Source: Fasciolopsis buskii
Taxonomy: Eukaryota; Platyhelminthes; Trematoda; Plagiorchiida; Fasciolidae
Direction of reading: 5' to 3'
DNA length: 64,000 nucleotides
NCBI GenBank assembly: GCA_008360955.1
Contig: LUCM01005575.1
Location: forward strand, 279,880 to 343,879
A model generated the notes under the pieces. It worked only from the letters and a program-made list of their open reading frames with translations. It was not told the DNA's origin and ran no database searches. Positions within the stretch are counted from its first letter, which is position 1. Each line of letters starts with the position of its first letter. This document shows positions 24,595 to 37,195 of the stretch, piece after piece. A program made the translations under genes and the position numbers.

Positions 24595-27035
24595 CACTGG
24601 AAAAAGACACAAAAAGACATTTGGTAGGACAGACAGAAAAGCAACAAATCCCCGGCGCCTAAACACCGCTTGCCATCATAGTAGGCCCGAGAGGGCTGTC
24701 GGTCACGTTGAGTGCGCCATTTTTGCGACAAAATTTCTGCCCGATGTGTGCTAGGGGGTAGTAGATATCAAGGATATGTAAATCCTGGCTTCCAATTGCC
24801 ATAGACATCCAGATTGTTTATTGAAAGTCATTGAAAGTCGAGTGATTTTACCGATAGGGTTTCTGTTGCTTAAAGGTGACAGATTCCTTTGAGCTCATTT
24901 ATCCCGCATTTTGCAAAAGCATTGCAACAGATCGCAGCAACGCCGTTTTGTGCTTGTTATCGGGTTGTCCTGGCCCGTGTAATGAACAAAACCATACCTA
25001 TGCGGGTACATAAACAGGCGAAGCACTTGCATCTCATATAATATTGAGCGGGAATTTAACCATGATGACGATAGCGGTAAGGCAGTATGAGGATGTTAAT
25101 TTGGAAAAATGGAGCGTGGGCCATCAGCATCGTATTATTTCATTTGAGGTGATGGGTCATTGTGAAAATTACAAGAAGGAAGGTTGTTGGTGCAATGCCC
25201 ACGAGGGGACTATCTCTTACTATTCTTTGAATCTTAATCTAAGGCGAATTCCAAACTGTTTTTTGATAGCGTCAATGAACAGGCTAGTGACATTCGGGAG
25301 TGAGGATGCTGTGTGTCGTTGGCAGTGGGTATGACAGGGTTGAAAGAAAAACAAGGGAAAACAACAGGTATTTTGGCAACTTTTTTGACTATTTTTTGCA
25401 CAAGCAGTTGCGATGTTGAGAGGCCCAATTGTAAATGACAGAAATTGTCAAACTATCGTCTTTGAAAGTAAGATAGTGAGTGCATCCTGATCGGCGGGTG
25501 CATTGCTTTCATGGGCCGGAGATGACCAGTCGGTGGTGGCTCGGAAAAGATGGGGTCCAGTCAACAGATTCGCACGGTGCTTGCGCACATTTGGCGCTAA
25601 AGACGGAGCAGTAAACCTGGTGATGATGATGACGAATTGATACCTCGCTCGATGAGATAGTGGAGAATATTCTTTAGTGCCATGAGGTTCTTCAGTGGTG
25701 TTGAACATAGCTTGGGACGCGTGGGCCTATGTAAACGTTGTCCCATGGAGAAGGGTTCTGTCTATAAATAGTTTAATGATCTTGAAGACTGTGGAAGCAG
25801 CCGTGATTTTCTGCTTCCTGCAAAATAACACTCCCAGAGGGTTGGTTTGAAACAGCAATATGATTGGTCAATTACGACGTGGGTCGCTCTTCCGCAGCTT
25901 CGCCATTAAACACAGCATAAAGGAAATACCGCAAACCGCCAGAAGTGAATTTTAGAGCTATTCATGAAATACGATTTCAAGTGTTAGCGCATCTGGGAAA
26001 CGGCCAACAATTCCCAATCTGTGTTTAGCTGACGCATTTTTAGGCTCAGTGAAATGCAAAGCAGATGAAAGCTTTACAAAAGTGCGCGCCGAATCGCTGA
26101 AGCCTAAGGGTGAACTGAACCACACCCCTTCTAACATATGTGGTCTTTGATGCGCTTTATCTACTAGGTCATTAAGTATGATGGGGCACTGGATCGCTAG
26201 TTGCAACTGTGACCACAGAATCGGCCCGGGGGCAAACTAAAAGGCGAACCCCAACGCATCACCTCCGGGGATCATTTTGAAAGACTGACCACAGTGGCCT
26301 AAACAGGGCAACCGGACAAAAAGCGTAATGGTGGAGACCAAAAATTGCTTTTGGGCTGCAGGATGATGTTCAGGGGCGTGGATACATGTATGGAAAATAT
26401 GTAGAAAGGCCAGTTTAAGCATCTACTCCATAAAAGAATGTATAAACCGACAGAATGTTATTAAATATCAAAGCCCTTAATAAAGGTCGGGTCACAGTTG
26501 GAAGCATGACAATCCAAGCCTAGGCAAGTCATTGGCATGATGGTTAAGTAGTAAGTAAGCGAAATATTGAGGTTTATAAAAATCAAGCAAATATTTCTTA
26601 CTGCGCAAAAGCTTTTGACTCTCCTAAGAATGTTAGCCTGCCACACTAGCGGACTAAAAACCGAGAATGAAAACTCGCGACAATATTTCTGCGTCGCTCG
26701 CTTTCCTTGAGGTCACCATCCCAACAGTGGCAGACTCGGCCTGGCACAGCATATTTTGCGCCAGAAACATGCCGCACCCAAGACAGCTCCGATATCAGTT
26801 AGCCTAACAGGATCATGAGATGTGCTCCGGTTTGATATAAGGCGTCGAGGTCAACCAGTCGAAGCAGATACGAAGAGGCACCTTGGTTTCAAGAATCCTG
26901 TAACTTGCAAGAATCTCTGGATGGATAAGCGTAGATTACTATTTCGAAAACCTTTCATTTTATTCTCTACCCACGCCTGTTTAATAGAAACGTCTCACAT
27001 TTGACAGTATACAAGGCCCGATTACACGGTGTCCA
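24595..27035. other. unassigned
   Basis: Short open frames on both strands with no recognisable family. It could contain the 5' end of LINE copy B near 24.6 kb and the 3' flank of the minus-strand candidate gene ending at 27040. Confidence 0.35.
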
Positions 27036-27039
27036 TTAC

Positions 27040-27464
27040 TTAATTTGTGCCACCTTTTTTGAGAAGTTTTACATTTCGTATCTTTTGTGTTGATGCGACC
27101 GCCTGTTCGCGCTCGATAGACTTGGACTTTTGTACTGTTGCACTGGCCGCCCATTTGAGGTTTGTTGTCTTGTTCATTTTGATGGTTGTTAAGTTCAGTC
27201 CCGTAGAAACTTGCTGATTGCCTTTGGTTTCATTTGAGATTCGCATAAATTTGGCCGCGCGTTGCTTGCGCGCTCGATACTGAAACCTGTGAGTGTCATG
27301 GAGTCTACTAAGAAAGTATACAACGAAAGCAGGTTTCAAGAGACTCAAGTGTCAAACAGTAAAGGAGCAGTTTACCTCGGTACGTGATCACACCGATAGC
27401 TCTGCCGAAATGAATCGTCCCGGGTGACAGAACATTTGGTCGGATAATTTGAAAACTTTTCCCC
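27040..27464 (-). CDS. candidate two-exon 3' end of an unknown basic protein
   Basis: Two minus-strand segments splice in frame. An internal exon at 27464-27376 follows an acceptor ending CTGGCAG and ends at CGAG|GTAAAC. A terminal exon at 27286-27040 follows an acceptor ending CACTCACAG and closes with TAA. The 89-nt intron joins a codon split 2+1. The terminal part reads FQYRARKQRAAKFM..., is rich in Lys/Arg and ends KLLKKGGTN. I do not recognise the protein. A nuclear or nucleolar basic tail is possible but unproven. The splice sites are reasonable but short exons can arise by chance, and upstream exons were not found. Confidence 0.33.
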
Positions 27465-27469
27465 CTGCC

Positions 27470-30400
27470 AGGGTGCAGGTTAAAAGGCATAGATCAAAGA
27501 CTTCAAATGGTAAATGCATGCCTCCGAGGCAACCCCACTCTTTTAAGGCAGACTCAAGCACTAAGGAGGTTACGGAAAATGGACTTTGGATGCGACGTTT
27601 AAGGAATTCTGGAGCACCGGTAATGTCGCTGGTTTCACGGCGGTGGCTTCAGTTACACCGATATAGTTGGGGAGATAGTTAGGAAAATGAAAAGTATGTA
27701 ACAAATGCGAAACAGGTTAGGCCAAGCGACCCTCAACAAACAGCTTCTTGAATCAGGTTGTAGAGTCCATAGAAGGAAGCAGGGTGATTAAGCGGAATTC
27801 AGAGGTCCCACGAATTTTATTCTTTAGTAAATCCTTGGCGCGCGTCAGTCAAGTGTGCTGCCGTTGCTCTGTCTATCCGTATCGTCGCTAGTGGCCGCCC
27901 AAGGCTGCTCGAGAATTCATCCTTCTGCTTTGACTGTTGGTGAATGCCACCAATGGTCCATGGCCTCAGACGACGGCGCCTCTATCCGGTTAATGGATGC
28001 CCTGCGTGCATTGGATTAACGTATGTGACTTCAGGGCCACCTATGATCAGTGATTGGTCTAAATATTGGTCACAGAGAGCCCCAGGAAGGAGGGCGGCAA
28101 GGCAGCAGATCCGGTGATATTTCCTGTTGGTGGTAAACCATTGTTTCTAAATCGACGTTTGTTAACTGGTAACAGATAAACAAAATGGAGCGTGACGGCA
28201 CTAATGCCCATGGCCGTTCTTAATTCTGGACCACTAAGATTGTGCTGAAGTAAAAAATGACGGACAGGCACCTTGTATTTTTGGTGAGCGCGGTCTGACC
28301 ATTAACCCAAGTTCTTCTGCTAAACCGGAGCTCGAAGATTTCCTGGAGTTCACACTGGTTGAACGGCAGTTTTTGAAAACTGGCCCGGCGAACGCGTGCT
28401 TATAGAGTCCGCCATAGCCACAGTTCAGGAAATCAGCCACGATTACTATTCCTTGGGGTTTGTTCCACTTCAAAGTTCTGCCTTTTGGCCCCCTTGTGTC
28501 ATTTGCCATATTATAAGCTGCAGTAGACGGAATGGTTCACGGCTCGAATAGTTTACTGGCCGACCGATATCGTCATTAACGCTGGTTTCACTAGAGAAGG
28601 GCATAATTCACTGTTGCAATCAGCAGCAGTTCCTCTCATACAGTGATAAATTTGCATCCAGGCGACGAAGTGCACGTTCGGTGAACCCGACGATGAATCT
28701 CGTGGATAAAGATAAGAGCGATCGGCTATTAGCCAGATCCTGAGGGCCTGGAGCCGCAGCTGTGGACGGAGTCACTGAGGTGTTACTTCCACTTGTGGTG
28801 GGCTGTGGGATATTTGTTGTGTTTCTCCCGCTTCTTCCTCAATTTTACCACAATTGCGCAAAAAAATATGCTAAGGATTTTGAGTTGCAGTTATATGCAT
28901 ATTCGAACGCAACCCATCCCAATAAGCCGCTCGAATCTGCTCCCCGAATCAAAGCTCAAGCAGAAGGACGACGATTAGCGTGGTCTGCTAAATACGTCAT
29001 CATTAATAACAATGCGTGAATAACCGATTCAATAAACAAGGCTCAAATGGCAATGAACCGTTTCACACAGGCTGTACATACCGGGAAACCACGGAAGCAA
29101 ACCAAATTGTGAGGGAAGTCTATAAACCAACCGATGGCACTGAGGCGACCAGCCATGCTCTCAACCGAGCCAACCGTAACCCAAAACAAAAAAATAGCTG
29201 GTCTCAACCACGGTATAATAAAAGCAACAAAACGTAAATATAAACAAGAATTAGGACCCGTTATTTTGCTGACCATATATCAACTTTTCAGCAGATGCAG
29301 TTTGGATTGATCCTTATTAAATTAAAGCATTGGCTGCGACAAATTTTTATCATTCCAGTCCCTAGATGAATGTCAGTGGATGACGAGTGAGAGAATACTG
29401 CTCAGCTTGAACGAATATATCGCTCGTAGGTGGTGGCTCCTTCGGAGCCAAGAAAACGCTCCATGACAGTCATAGAACCACAGGAGACATGGAGTGGACA
29501 AGCTTTGGAACAGGAAAGAAGTTTGGTAACTTCCATCTTTTGATTACGGAATGCACTAGAGAATAGATGTTCCAGGAGAGCGATACGGGCCTTTGTCTTA
29601 TTCCGAGTAGTGAGTTTTAGTCGTAATCACCATCTAGGAATGAGATTCCCAGCTCCTGCTCAGTCCACACCACCCCGTAGCCACGTCCGTGGCTGCAATG
29701 GGGTCCTTACTAGGGCAACATGCGACTATGGCGACTTGTCTCAACCCTGCGAAGCGGCTGACTGGCCAACCGCTTGCCCCAGTTCTCAAAATTTCCTCTG
29801 GTCGAACAATGCAACTTTAGTACACCGGTTGCCCTGGTGTCGAGGAGTGGCTTGCGTAAGTTCAAAAAGGTAAACCATTCTCCGGTCACATTGGCCACTG
29901 CGAAGGGCTGAAAATCAGAGGGAAGGCAGAAATACCCACAGTTTCTTGCGCATTGAAAAGAGTTCAGCGTGAAACCAGATGGTGCACTATGTTGTGGTAA
30001 CCAAGTGGAAATCCCAAATCCTCTTTGCAAACCAGTTCTCGGTGAATCGCACAAAAGGTCATCTTAGAGTGGATGAGATAAGGTTCTTGACTTTGCGCTT
30101 GTGTTGGTGGCCAGAAGTGGAGGCAGACTAATATATAACGGCCAAATATGTGAGACGTACCAGCAAAAGGTACCTTGTCAAAAACAGTTAGAATCCATGA
30201 CCAGAAGACTAGTTTCCGCGGCAGCGCATTTAAGCCGACTTCTGTGGTCCATTCTTGAACCGACGTAAGGCTTTACGTTCATTGGTGCGCGTCCGTGCTG
30301 TGATCTGTTTCCAGCCTACAAGTCCTGGTGGATACTGTTGATCCGAGCGTTTTCTAATTCGCCGCCCAAAATTTTATCCTGCATCCCACAATGCAGAGAA

Positions 30401-33400
30401 ACACCAGTGTCATTTATGGATAGAACCTGGGATTTGTTCTGACTGACTCGCAATCCCTGTGATGCTGTCTGTCATGCGAGTAAAGTGACGCTTAGAGCCC
30501 TATTTTATTAGCATTCGTTCTCTGAAGGACACTGACCATGTTTTTACTTTTCGCTTTCATGTTATAACATCCAAGAGAGTGTTCTGCCCTGATACATCAC
30601 GGCGTGGTAAGCCGTCAGCAAATCGAGTTAGTAAGTAGGAGTATGCTTGGAATGCAGAAAGTCAGGAACACCCAAAGAATGCGAGAAGTTAATAAGTCCA
30701 GCCAGAACTTACACACGAAATTACCCGGATAGATCTCATGTTCAAAAAGTGAATGGACAAATTTGCTCTGTCACCGAATGGGCAGCCATAGTACACTGAA
30801 TGAAAACCCATGCACACTGTCGGCAAACTTTCACCAAAAGGCTGAGAAAACAAAGACGCCAGAAACTTGTGTCAAGGCCGGGAGACCTGCACTCAGAGAA
30901 CAAATTGAAAGTTTCGAATTGCGGATGGGTTCATTGTTGGTAAACCACTTGCCGGCTGCGACGCAGCTTCCACTCTGATACCATCCTAGAGCATTTTCGC
31001 AGGAGTTTTCTTTTACTTGCTTGATAGTCATGGTCATCTTTGGGGACCGTAGTATCTAACTGCGCATCGAATCTGTCTACTGTTCTTAAGACTATGGCGC
31101 TCAGATTCGAACTTCCTGAAGTCAAATTAGAGGCCATGCGGTGGGGGCGAGGGGTCTTCAGTTTTTCCCCTGGAGGAGTGGTTTCTTGACTGCGGCGGGA
31201 AAGGCAAGTATCCAGTGTGACGCTTTTCAGTCGTGGTTCCACAAAAAGAGCATTTAACTTGCACAGACCACTGGAACTGTAAGCTATCTATGAAGGTTTA
31301 ATTTGGATTTGTCCAAAGTGCACCACGTACTGCAGGATGGGGTCACCCACTGCTAGGAGTAAGGTTAGTCTGAGTACAGCATAGAATCTTCACACCAGTT
31401 TTTGCATCACTATGCGGTCTCAGCCACGAGATGACCCTCAAAATGTGAAGCTTAAATAGCCCCGGTTGATAGACAAATGTAGTGGTTAAAGGGATATTAT
31501 CATGTTGTCACACTGTTTATACGATTCTCGAGGTTTGCAGACAAGCATGCGGGTTGCACAATTTTAACATGTGACGGAATTGTTGAAATGAAAATGTCGT
31601 TTCAATTGTTAAATATGGGGTAGTTCTGAAAACAAAATTGATGGGTGGCACTGCAGACTCCGAAGTGGGCAGTTGCGTGCAGTGTTGCTTGGGGGCGGAA
31701 CTTTCGACGACGAGGTCAGTCAGCCTGTGACGGTGGCTTGAGCCGCTAACATTCGTTTGTAGCCTAGCCGGTGAATAGCGGAAGGTACTAACTAAGGAAT
31801 ATGAGGAAGGCGGAAAAATAGAAGAATATTGTGACTAATTTTGAAGTCAAATGCGCCGTCATTTTGAATCGCGTGGAACGGATCGGTAAACGGCGTGCGA
31901 GACCACAGGTACATCGACCAAGCTACTTCGGTACCCATTTAAAAGTGGAAGGAAAAACGCGCAAATAATTGGGCATTTGGAACTGGCATCAGTAATCAAG
32001 ATGAATTATTGTCGAACGTTCCAGGGGCAGCTCTCGGGGCAACGTCGAGAATTTCAGCTGGGGTATCAGTCACGAAAAAGAATGCAAAAGAAGTATAAAA
32101 ATGTTTTATTTCTTGGACGGTGCCAAGACAAGCAGTGCGCATTGTCGTGACGTGCGACGATTGTGATAATAGAAGAAAGGGGGAATAAAGCGCTCAGATG
32201 CAATGAGTGGGGGGCCGATGTAATAGCTGATAACAAACATACATGGTCATACTTTTATGGTTACAGTACAAATGATTATGAAATTCTACCCGGGGGATAA
32301 GGACTTCTCATTTGCACAGCTTGGTGCCTTTGTTGCGCATCTTGTAGACCGCCACATGCATGCGGCAGGCCGATATGGATCAATAACGCCACCCGTAGAT
32401 TCCTTAAGGTGGCTGCATTCTTGAATGCCGGGAACAAACAAAAATTGAACATGGGAGAATGGAAAACGCGACAGTAAAATCGCATTGAATCGCGGAACCG
32501 GGAAAATTGGGGGCGGTTTACAGCCGAATACATAAGCTGGCGAGCAATACACTGAACGGACACTAGCGGTATGAAAGGCCGTTGGGCATGTGGTGTTAGT
32601 GACAAGGGAGATCAATTGTGTAATCGCGTGTTTTAGTCACGAGGTTTGTTTCGGGTAATTTTAACGTCGAGAAATTTTGCTGATTCCAACCGTGGAGGTG
32701 GAGTAAAATGTAGGTGAGCCTGACTCCAAGGAGACAGTGTCTGGTGGAATCTTGTGAAGTGAAGAACAGTTGCTAGCAGTCTGGTGCCGAATTTAACCCA
32801 CCAGAATGGAGTTTCATGAGAAGTGATGGCCTCCAACTATGTTCATGAAGAAAGTTGAGATGGATACAGAACGTCAGTTCATATCAAACATTATTGAAAA
32901 CTCTCCTCCGTGTATTCGTTTTGTGTGGCTTTCGCAAAGGCCCTTTAGATGGGATCAAGAGGAAGTCGCTAAAAAAATATGGCTCGTGACCAGAGGGGAC
33001 AGAGTGCTGTTTACCACAACAGTGCTAGTGGGTGAAGCTGACCGATTGCTGGCCACTTGGCCTGGGAAAGTTTAGGGGTGAAAGCAGGTGTAATCCGCCA
33101 ACATAACTGCGCTGGCATACTGCTGGAGCCGAGCCTTCCGCCTGATGTGCACCGGGCGAAGCGGTGGATCTGACCGCGCGCCGCACTGCTGTGACGAAGC
33201 TGTAGTGCCCGGGAAGTGAAGGAAGGAGTGCGAACATAGTGTGGGTAAGGAAGGCAAGATATCAGTTTTCTAAGAGTGGATAATCACAGGCGATCCAAAA
33301 CCGCGGTAGCCAGACTGCGAAATAACTGTTTGCATAAAAGCAAAACTGAACGGCCTGGAAAAAACGAGCGGTGGTCTGGCCTTGTCGCCAGCTTTGAATT

Positions 33401-33690
33401 AAGAAACGATCCACCCTACAAGCGGCACAGGAAAGGAGAGTACTAGAGGGTATTGTGTATAACAAAATATGGGTTTGGTGGCTGATGCAATCGGATTTTT
33501 CTCTTGTTTGTATTGATAGATGGACAGAAAGACCTAGCGTGCTGATCGTCTGCTCACATAATTAAAGAAAAATGAGCCCTTATCTGGGGGAAGGGCAGTG
33601 TATAACGACAGTGGAAATAAATACGTAACGAGCTAGAAGTGACAGAGATGCACCAAGGACTGACTAAACTCACGATGTACAAATCATGGA
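27470..33690. other. mostly unassigned stretch
   Basis: No confident gene. The plus frame around 28762-29019 encodes a hydrophobic segment (EVLLPLVVGCGIFVVFLPLL) followed by a polar tail, but it lacks a clear ATG. Paired overlapping 109-codon minus frames at 32276-32615 have no motif. Old transposon sequence is likely but was not identified. Confidence 0.35.
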
Positions 33691-33699
33691 CTATAGTGG

Positions 33700-34440
33700 A
33701 GTGTGGGAGATCATGCCGTTAAATCACGTGGTAAACGGAAACTGCCACAAAAATACGAAAGAAACCACGTAGGACTCTACGGACGCGCGGGCAGTGGGAG
33801 GTCCACATTGTCCAAAATGGACAGGAAGATGTCGATGGGGAGTGAAAGAGAAAGGAGTCGAGATACTGACAAGGTTTCGTCAGGAGCGAGTAATTCGAAT
33901 TCATCAGAAACAAAGGTGATTCCAACAGGCAAATTTTGTTTGCTTAGGGAAAGATTATGATGAAGAGCAGTAAATGAGAATCGCAGTGGATGCGGATATT
34001 CGGAGACGATGGCCGAGCTAGGATACCACACCGTTTTGCCAAAGATATTGGAATCGCTGGAGTAGGAGGGAGAGAGGTGTGGGTGACTAACCCTTTACAC
34101 AGTTAGAACACTAACTTCAATGGAAATATAGATAGATTGTTGAGTGGTAGGAATCATCTGTAAAGGCAGAAGGAAGGTGAGGCGCATCCTACTTGGAACT
34201 GGGTGTATGATGGAGGTGTGCGCTGGTGTTGGAGCTCAGCTGGAAAGGCAAGGGTCATTTGCGATGCGGTTTTTGGTGAAAATGGCGAAAAGTATGATAG
34301 CGCAAAATGAATGCGCTGGGGAAACAGCACTTAGGACTATGGTGATGGAGAGGATAGAATTTCCGGAGTGTCTTAATTGGACAGGGAGATATCGATGGGG
34401 AGTATGGAACAGAGAATTGAAGACGTCGACGTAGTTTCGA
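33700..34440. repeat. two diverged copies of one segment in direct orientation
   Basis: The phrase ATGGACAGGAAGATGTCGAT plus GGGGAGT near 33819 is echoed as TTGGACAGGGAGATATCGAT plus GGGGAGT near 34377. Both are followed by related GA-rich text and a GTTTCG motif. It could be an old tandem duplication or two fragments of one transposon family on the downstream side of the LINE that follows. Confidence 0.4.
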
Positions 34441-34699
34441 ATTTTCCTGCGGCGATAAGACTAATCATATTTACTTTCTTTTCCGGGACGAACGAAACGG
34501 TAACATCGATGTAATTTCAAAAACCCATTCCAGTATCATTCCCTCAGATGAGTATGGGTGATATAGACTAATAAAACGGGGTGTTGTACTTAGTTCATGT
34601 ACGTCCGTTTTTAAATGCCACAGAGGATGGTAGCAAAATGTGCCACTGTTGGGATAGTTTGCTCTATAATGGCGAATCTCGAGCAACATAGAAGTGGCT

Positions 34700-35930
34700 C
34701 TAACGGAAGTCGTTAGTACTTAGAAAGCAACAACAAATTCCGTATTTTGCAGTGAGTATGGGAGAGGGTTTCCACCACGAGGTGCAGAGACGCAGCTGTC
34801 CGCTGAAATAATTTTGTTGAAGAGCACCAGGTTTGCTCTAGTGCGTCAGAGCCACACGGGATCTAGTTACAGAAACCCACAGCGTTCTACAAAGTTTAAG
34901 CTTCCAGCGATGCCGGTCAGCCGCTTGTTAAATACAAGGTAGGCGTTTTTAATTGCCACTCTATCGCACTGCTTCATGTTTGAACAGACCAAAGGGCCGT
35001 GTTCCATAAGGGGCCTGACTGGGGTTCTAAAAAGGCACAGAGTCCCTTTTCAAATTCGGAGTTCTATGGCCAGCAACGCTAATTTATTTGCTTTCGCAAC
35101 TTGTGTCAGGGCATGTTCCGAAAAGATAAAGATGCAAGAATAATTTAGTCGCATGTGGCAAGCCGGACAGTGAGGCGGATGGTTTGGCTAACAGGTTTGG
35201 GTTCTCCCAAAGGCATGACGCATTTGCCCCATGGTGCTACTCGTTCACCGGAGAGCTCCATCTTCCAGTCGTGTGCCCAGTAATTTAGTGGCGCTAGGTC
35301 TTGCGACATGTTACTCATGATGGACCCCATGGCCTCGAAGCGAAATTGTGGACAGTTTTGATGTCACCAGCAGAGAGGAAAAGGAGGCCGTTGGCAAAAA
35401 CATCGAAGGCATCTTTGAAATACAGCAGGAAGAGCGTAGGGCCCAGAACGCCTCCTTGTATTGCACCACTGACCGTTGATCTAGGTTCAGGTATGAAGCC
35501 GTTTACATGAACAAGCTGGATCACACAACGGATATGATAAAATCACAAAAGGATTGATTTGCCGACACCGTAGGATGCAACCTTATTCAACAACCTACGG
35601 CAAGACACCACCGAAGACCTTCGTCGTGTCAAAAAGTTACCATAACCGACCTTCCGGCTTTCAGAGCTCCAATGGTGCCGTTTAAAGAGTCACTCATGCA
35701 AGTAACACGATTTCTTGCGAGGAAGACCATGTTGTCCAGCGGTAACAACTTCATGGTCCAGAAGATAGACGATAAGAGTATTCTTGAGCAGGTGTTTCAT
35801 AGTTCTGGAGCCTAGTATGGGGTTCTGTTTTGCGGCAATTTTCAGGGTCACAGCGAGTGCCCCTTTTGTGAGCGGGAATAACATCATAGGTTTTCCCTGT
35901 GATGGAAGGCTGTGCCCATGAGTGGACAAG
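34700..35930 (-). mobile_element. CR1-like LINE relic (reverse transcriptase, minus strand)
   Basis: Read from 35930 downwards: LLDHEVVTAGQHGLPRKKSC (about 35770-35710), corresponding to the L.....SAQHGF...RSC block; then SGAIQGGVLGPTLFLLYFKDA (about 35470), a perfect family block; LFLSAGDIK in the position of F(A)DD; LAPLNYWAHDWKMEL (about 35290); and PVRPLMEHGPLVCSN (about 35000), corresponding to RP.LEYG. Stops and small indels separate the blocks. It is truncated at its 5' side where it meets the plus-strand LINE head-to-head. Confidence 0.82.
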
Positions 35931-35959
35931 CTAGAAATTATTGCTTACAAAATGGTAGA

Positions 35960-37195
35960 TCTCTCCCACCGAACAAGAAGACAGCTGGAGGTAGTGGATG
36001 AACCCGGGCCTGGTCAGCGACATGGGCGGCATGGGTCTGGACACAAAATGTTTTGTCTGACCAGATTGACTAGCGTCCTGTACGACGTAACAGGTAGAAT
36101 TGACACTGGTGAAAAAATAGAAGACTGCTATGCGGACTTTCAGAAGACCTTTGATTCCGTGAAACACGGGCTCCTTGACCAGAAGATGAAAGCCTTCAGG
36201 GTGGATGCTAAGGTGAAAAACTGGATAGCACAAACGTCTGAAGAGCAGATGTCAGGTTGACAGTCGAGGGCTGTCCACTGGACACAGGGTTGCCATACAG
36301 CGGGATGCCTTAGGGGTCTGTGTAAGGGCTTTTTCCACTGTTTGTCAGCGACATACTTGAAGCTTTGGAGAATGAGGGTCTCATGATTCCTGACGACATC
36401 AGAGCATTACGGACAGAACACAATGAGGCTATCCAGAAGGGCCTGGATGAAGTTCACCAGTAGTCGGTAAGATAGGATCTTCCGTTGAACTTGAGCAAAT
36501 GCCGGAGTATCATAAAAGGAAAAGCATATGTTCCCCGGATCATGGGTCCAGCTGGGCATCAGGTATCGATGGAACAGACCGAGCAGGCAAGAAACCTCGA
36601 GATAGTAGTGACTGGGGAATTCAAACTTAGTTTGCAGCGTTAGAAAGCGGTCAAAAAGGCATGGTCTGCACTGCACCAGCTCAAGATGACGGCGTGATCT
36701 AGGAGGCCTAAAGCTGACCTGTCGCTGTCCAAAGCATTTGTCTGACCGCTTTTGAAATACTGCTTCCAGGCAAGGAGACCGTATTTGATAAAAGATCGGA
36801 AAACGCTGGGACAGGTTTAGCGGATTTTGCATTCTGCTTTGGAAATTTGAGGCATATAAGATATGAGCAGAGCCTAAGGGCGCTTTGCCTGTACTCCATG
36901 GAAAGACGTAGGGGAACACGCTACTTAATCTAGGTGCCCAAGATCTTTAAGGGACTGTTCCAGGTGCGGGGTTGCCGCGGTGTCCTATTTCAGCTAAGGG
37001 GGAATAAAACGCCATAAGGAAAGGGGAAGAAGGTTGCGAGAGGGCCTGTAACTACTGGGTCGAGAAGCAAATCATTCGCATTACGAGTGGTAAATGGCTG
37101 GGACAAGCTACCGGAGGAATTGTAACGGAACACGGACTTATTGCTCCGGATCGCTTGTTAAACCGAACGATGACCGCCCACCGCGATCTTCAACC
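35960..37195 (+). mobile_element. CR1-like LINE relic (reverse transcriptase to 3' end, plus strand)
   Basis: Plus-strand blocks in order: DTGEKIEDCYADFQKTFDSV (about 36102-36160), matching the first catalytic Asp block D..KAFD.V; a decayed GVPQGS..G..LF...ND block near 36290-36350; IPDDIR (about 36385) in the position of FADD; NLEIVVTGEFKLS (about 36590); a LKYCFQARRPYLIKD segment (about 36755); and YSMERRRGTR (about 36892). The final FALRVVNGWDKLPEEL segment near 37078-37120 is the usual C-terminal block (..RVVN.WN.LPEE). Frameshifts and stops are numerous. It abuts the truncated gypsy integrase at about 37195. Confidence 0.85.

Noticed and set aside
32276..32615. Two overlapping 109-codon minus-strand frames
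   Set aside because: Two long frames over the same bases suggest compositional openness; neither has a motif.
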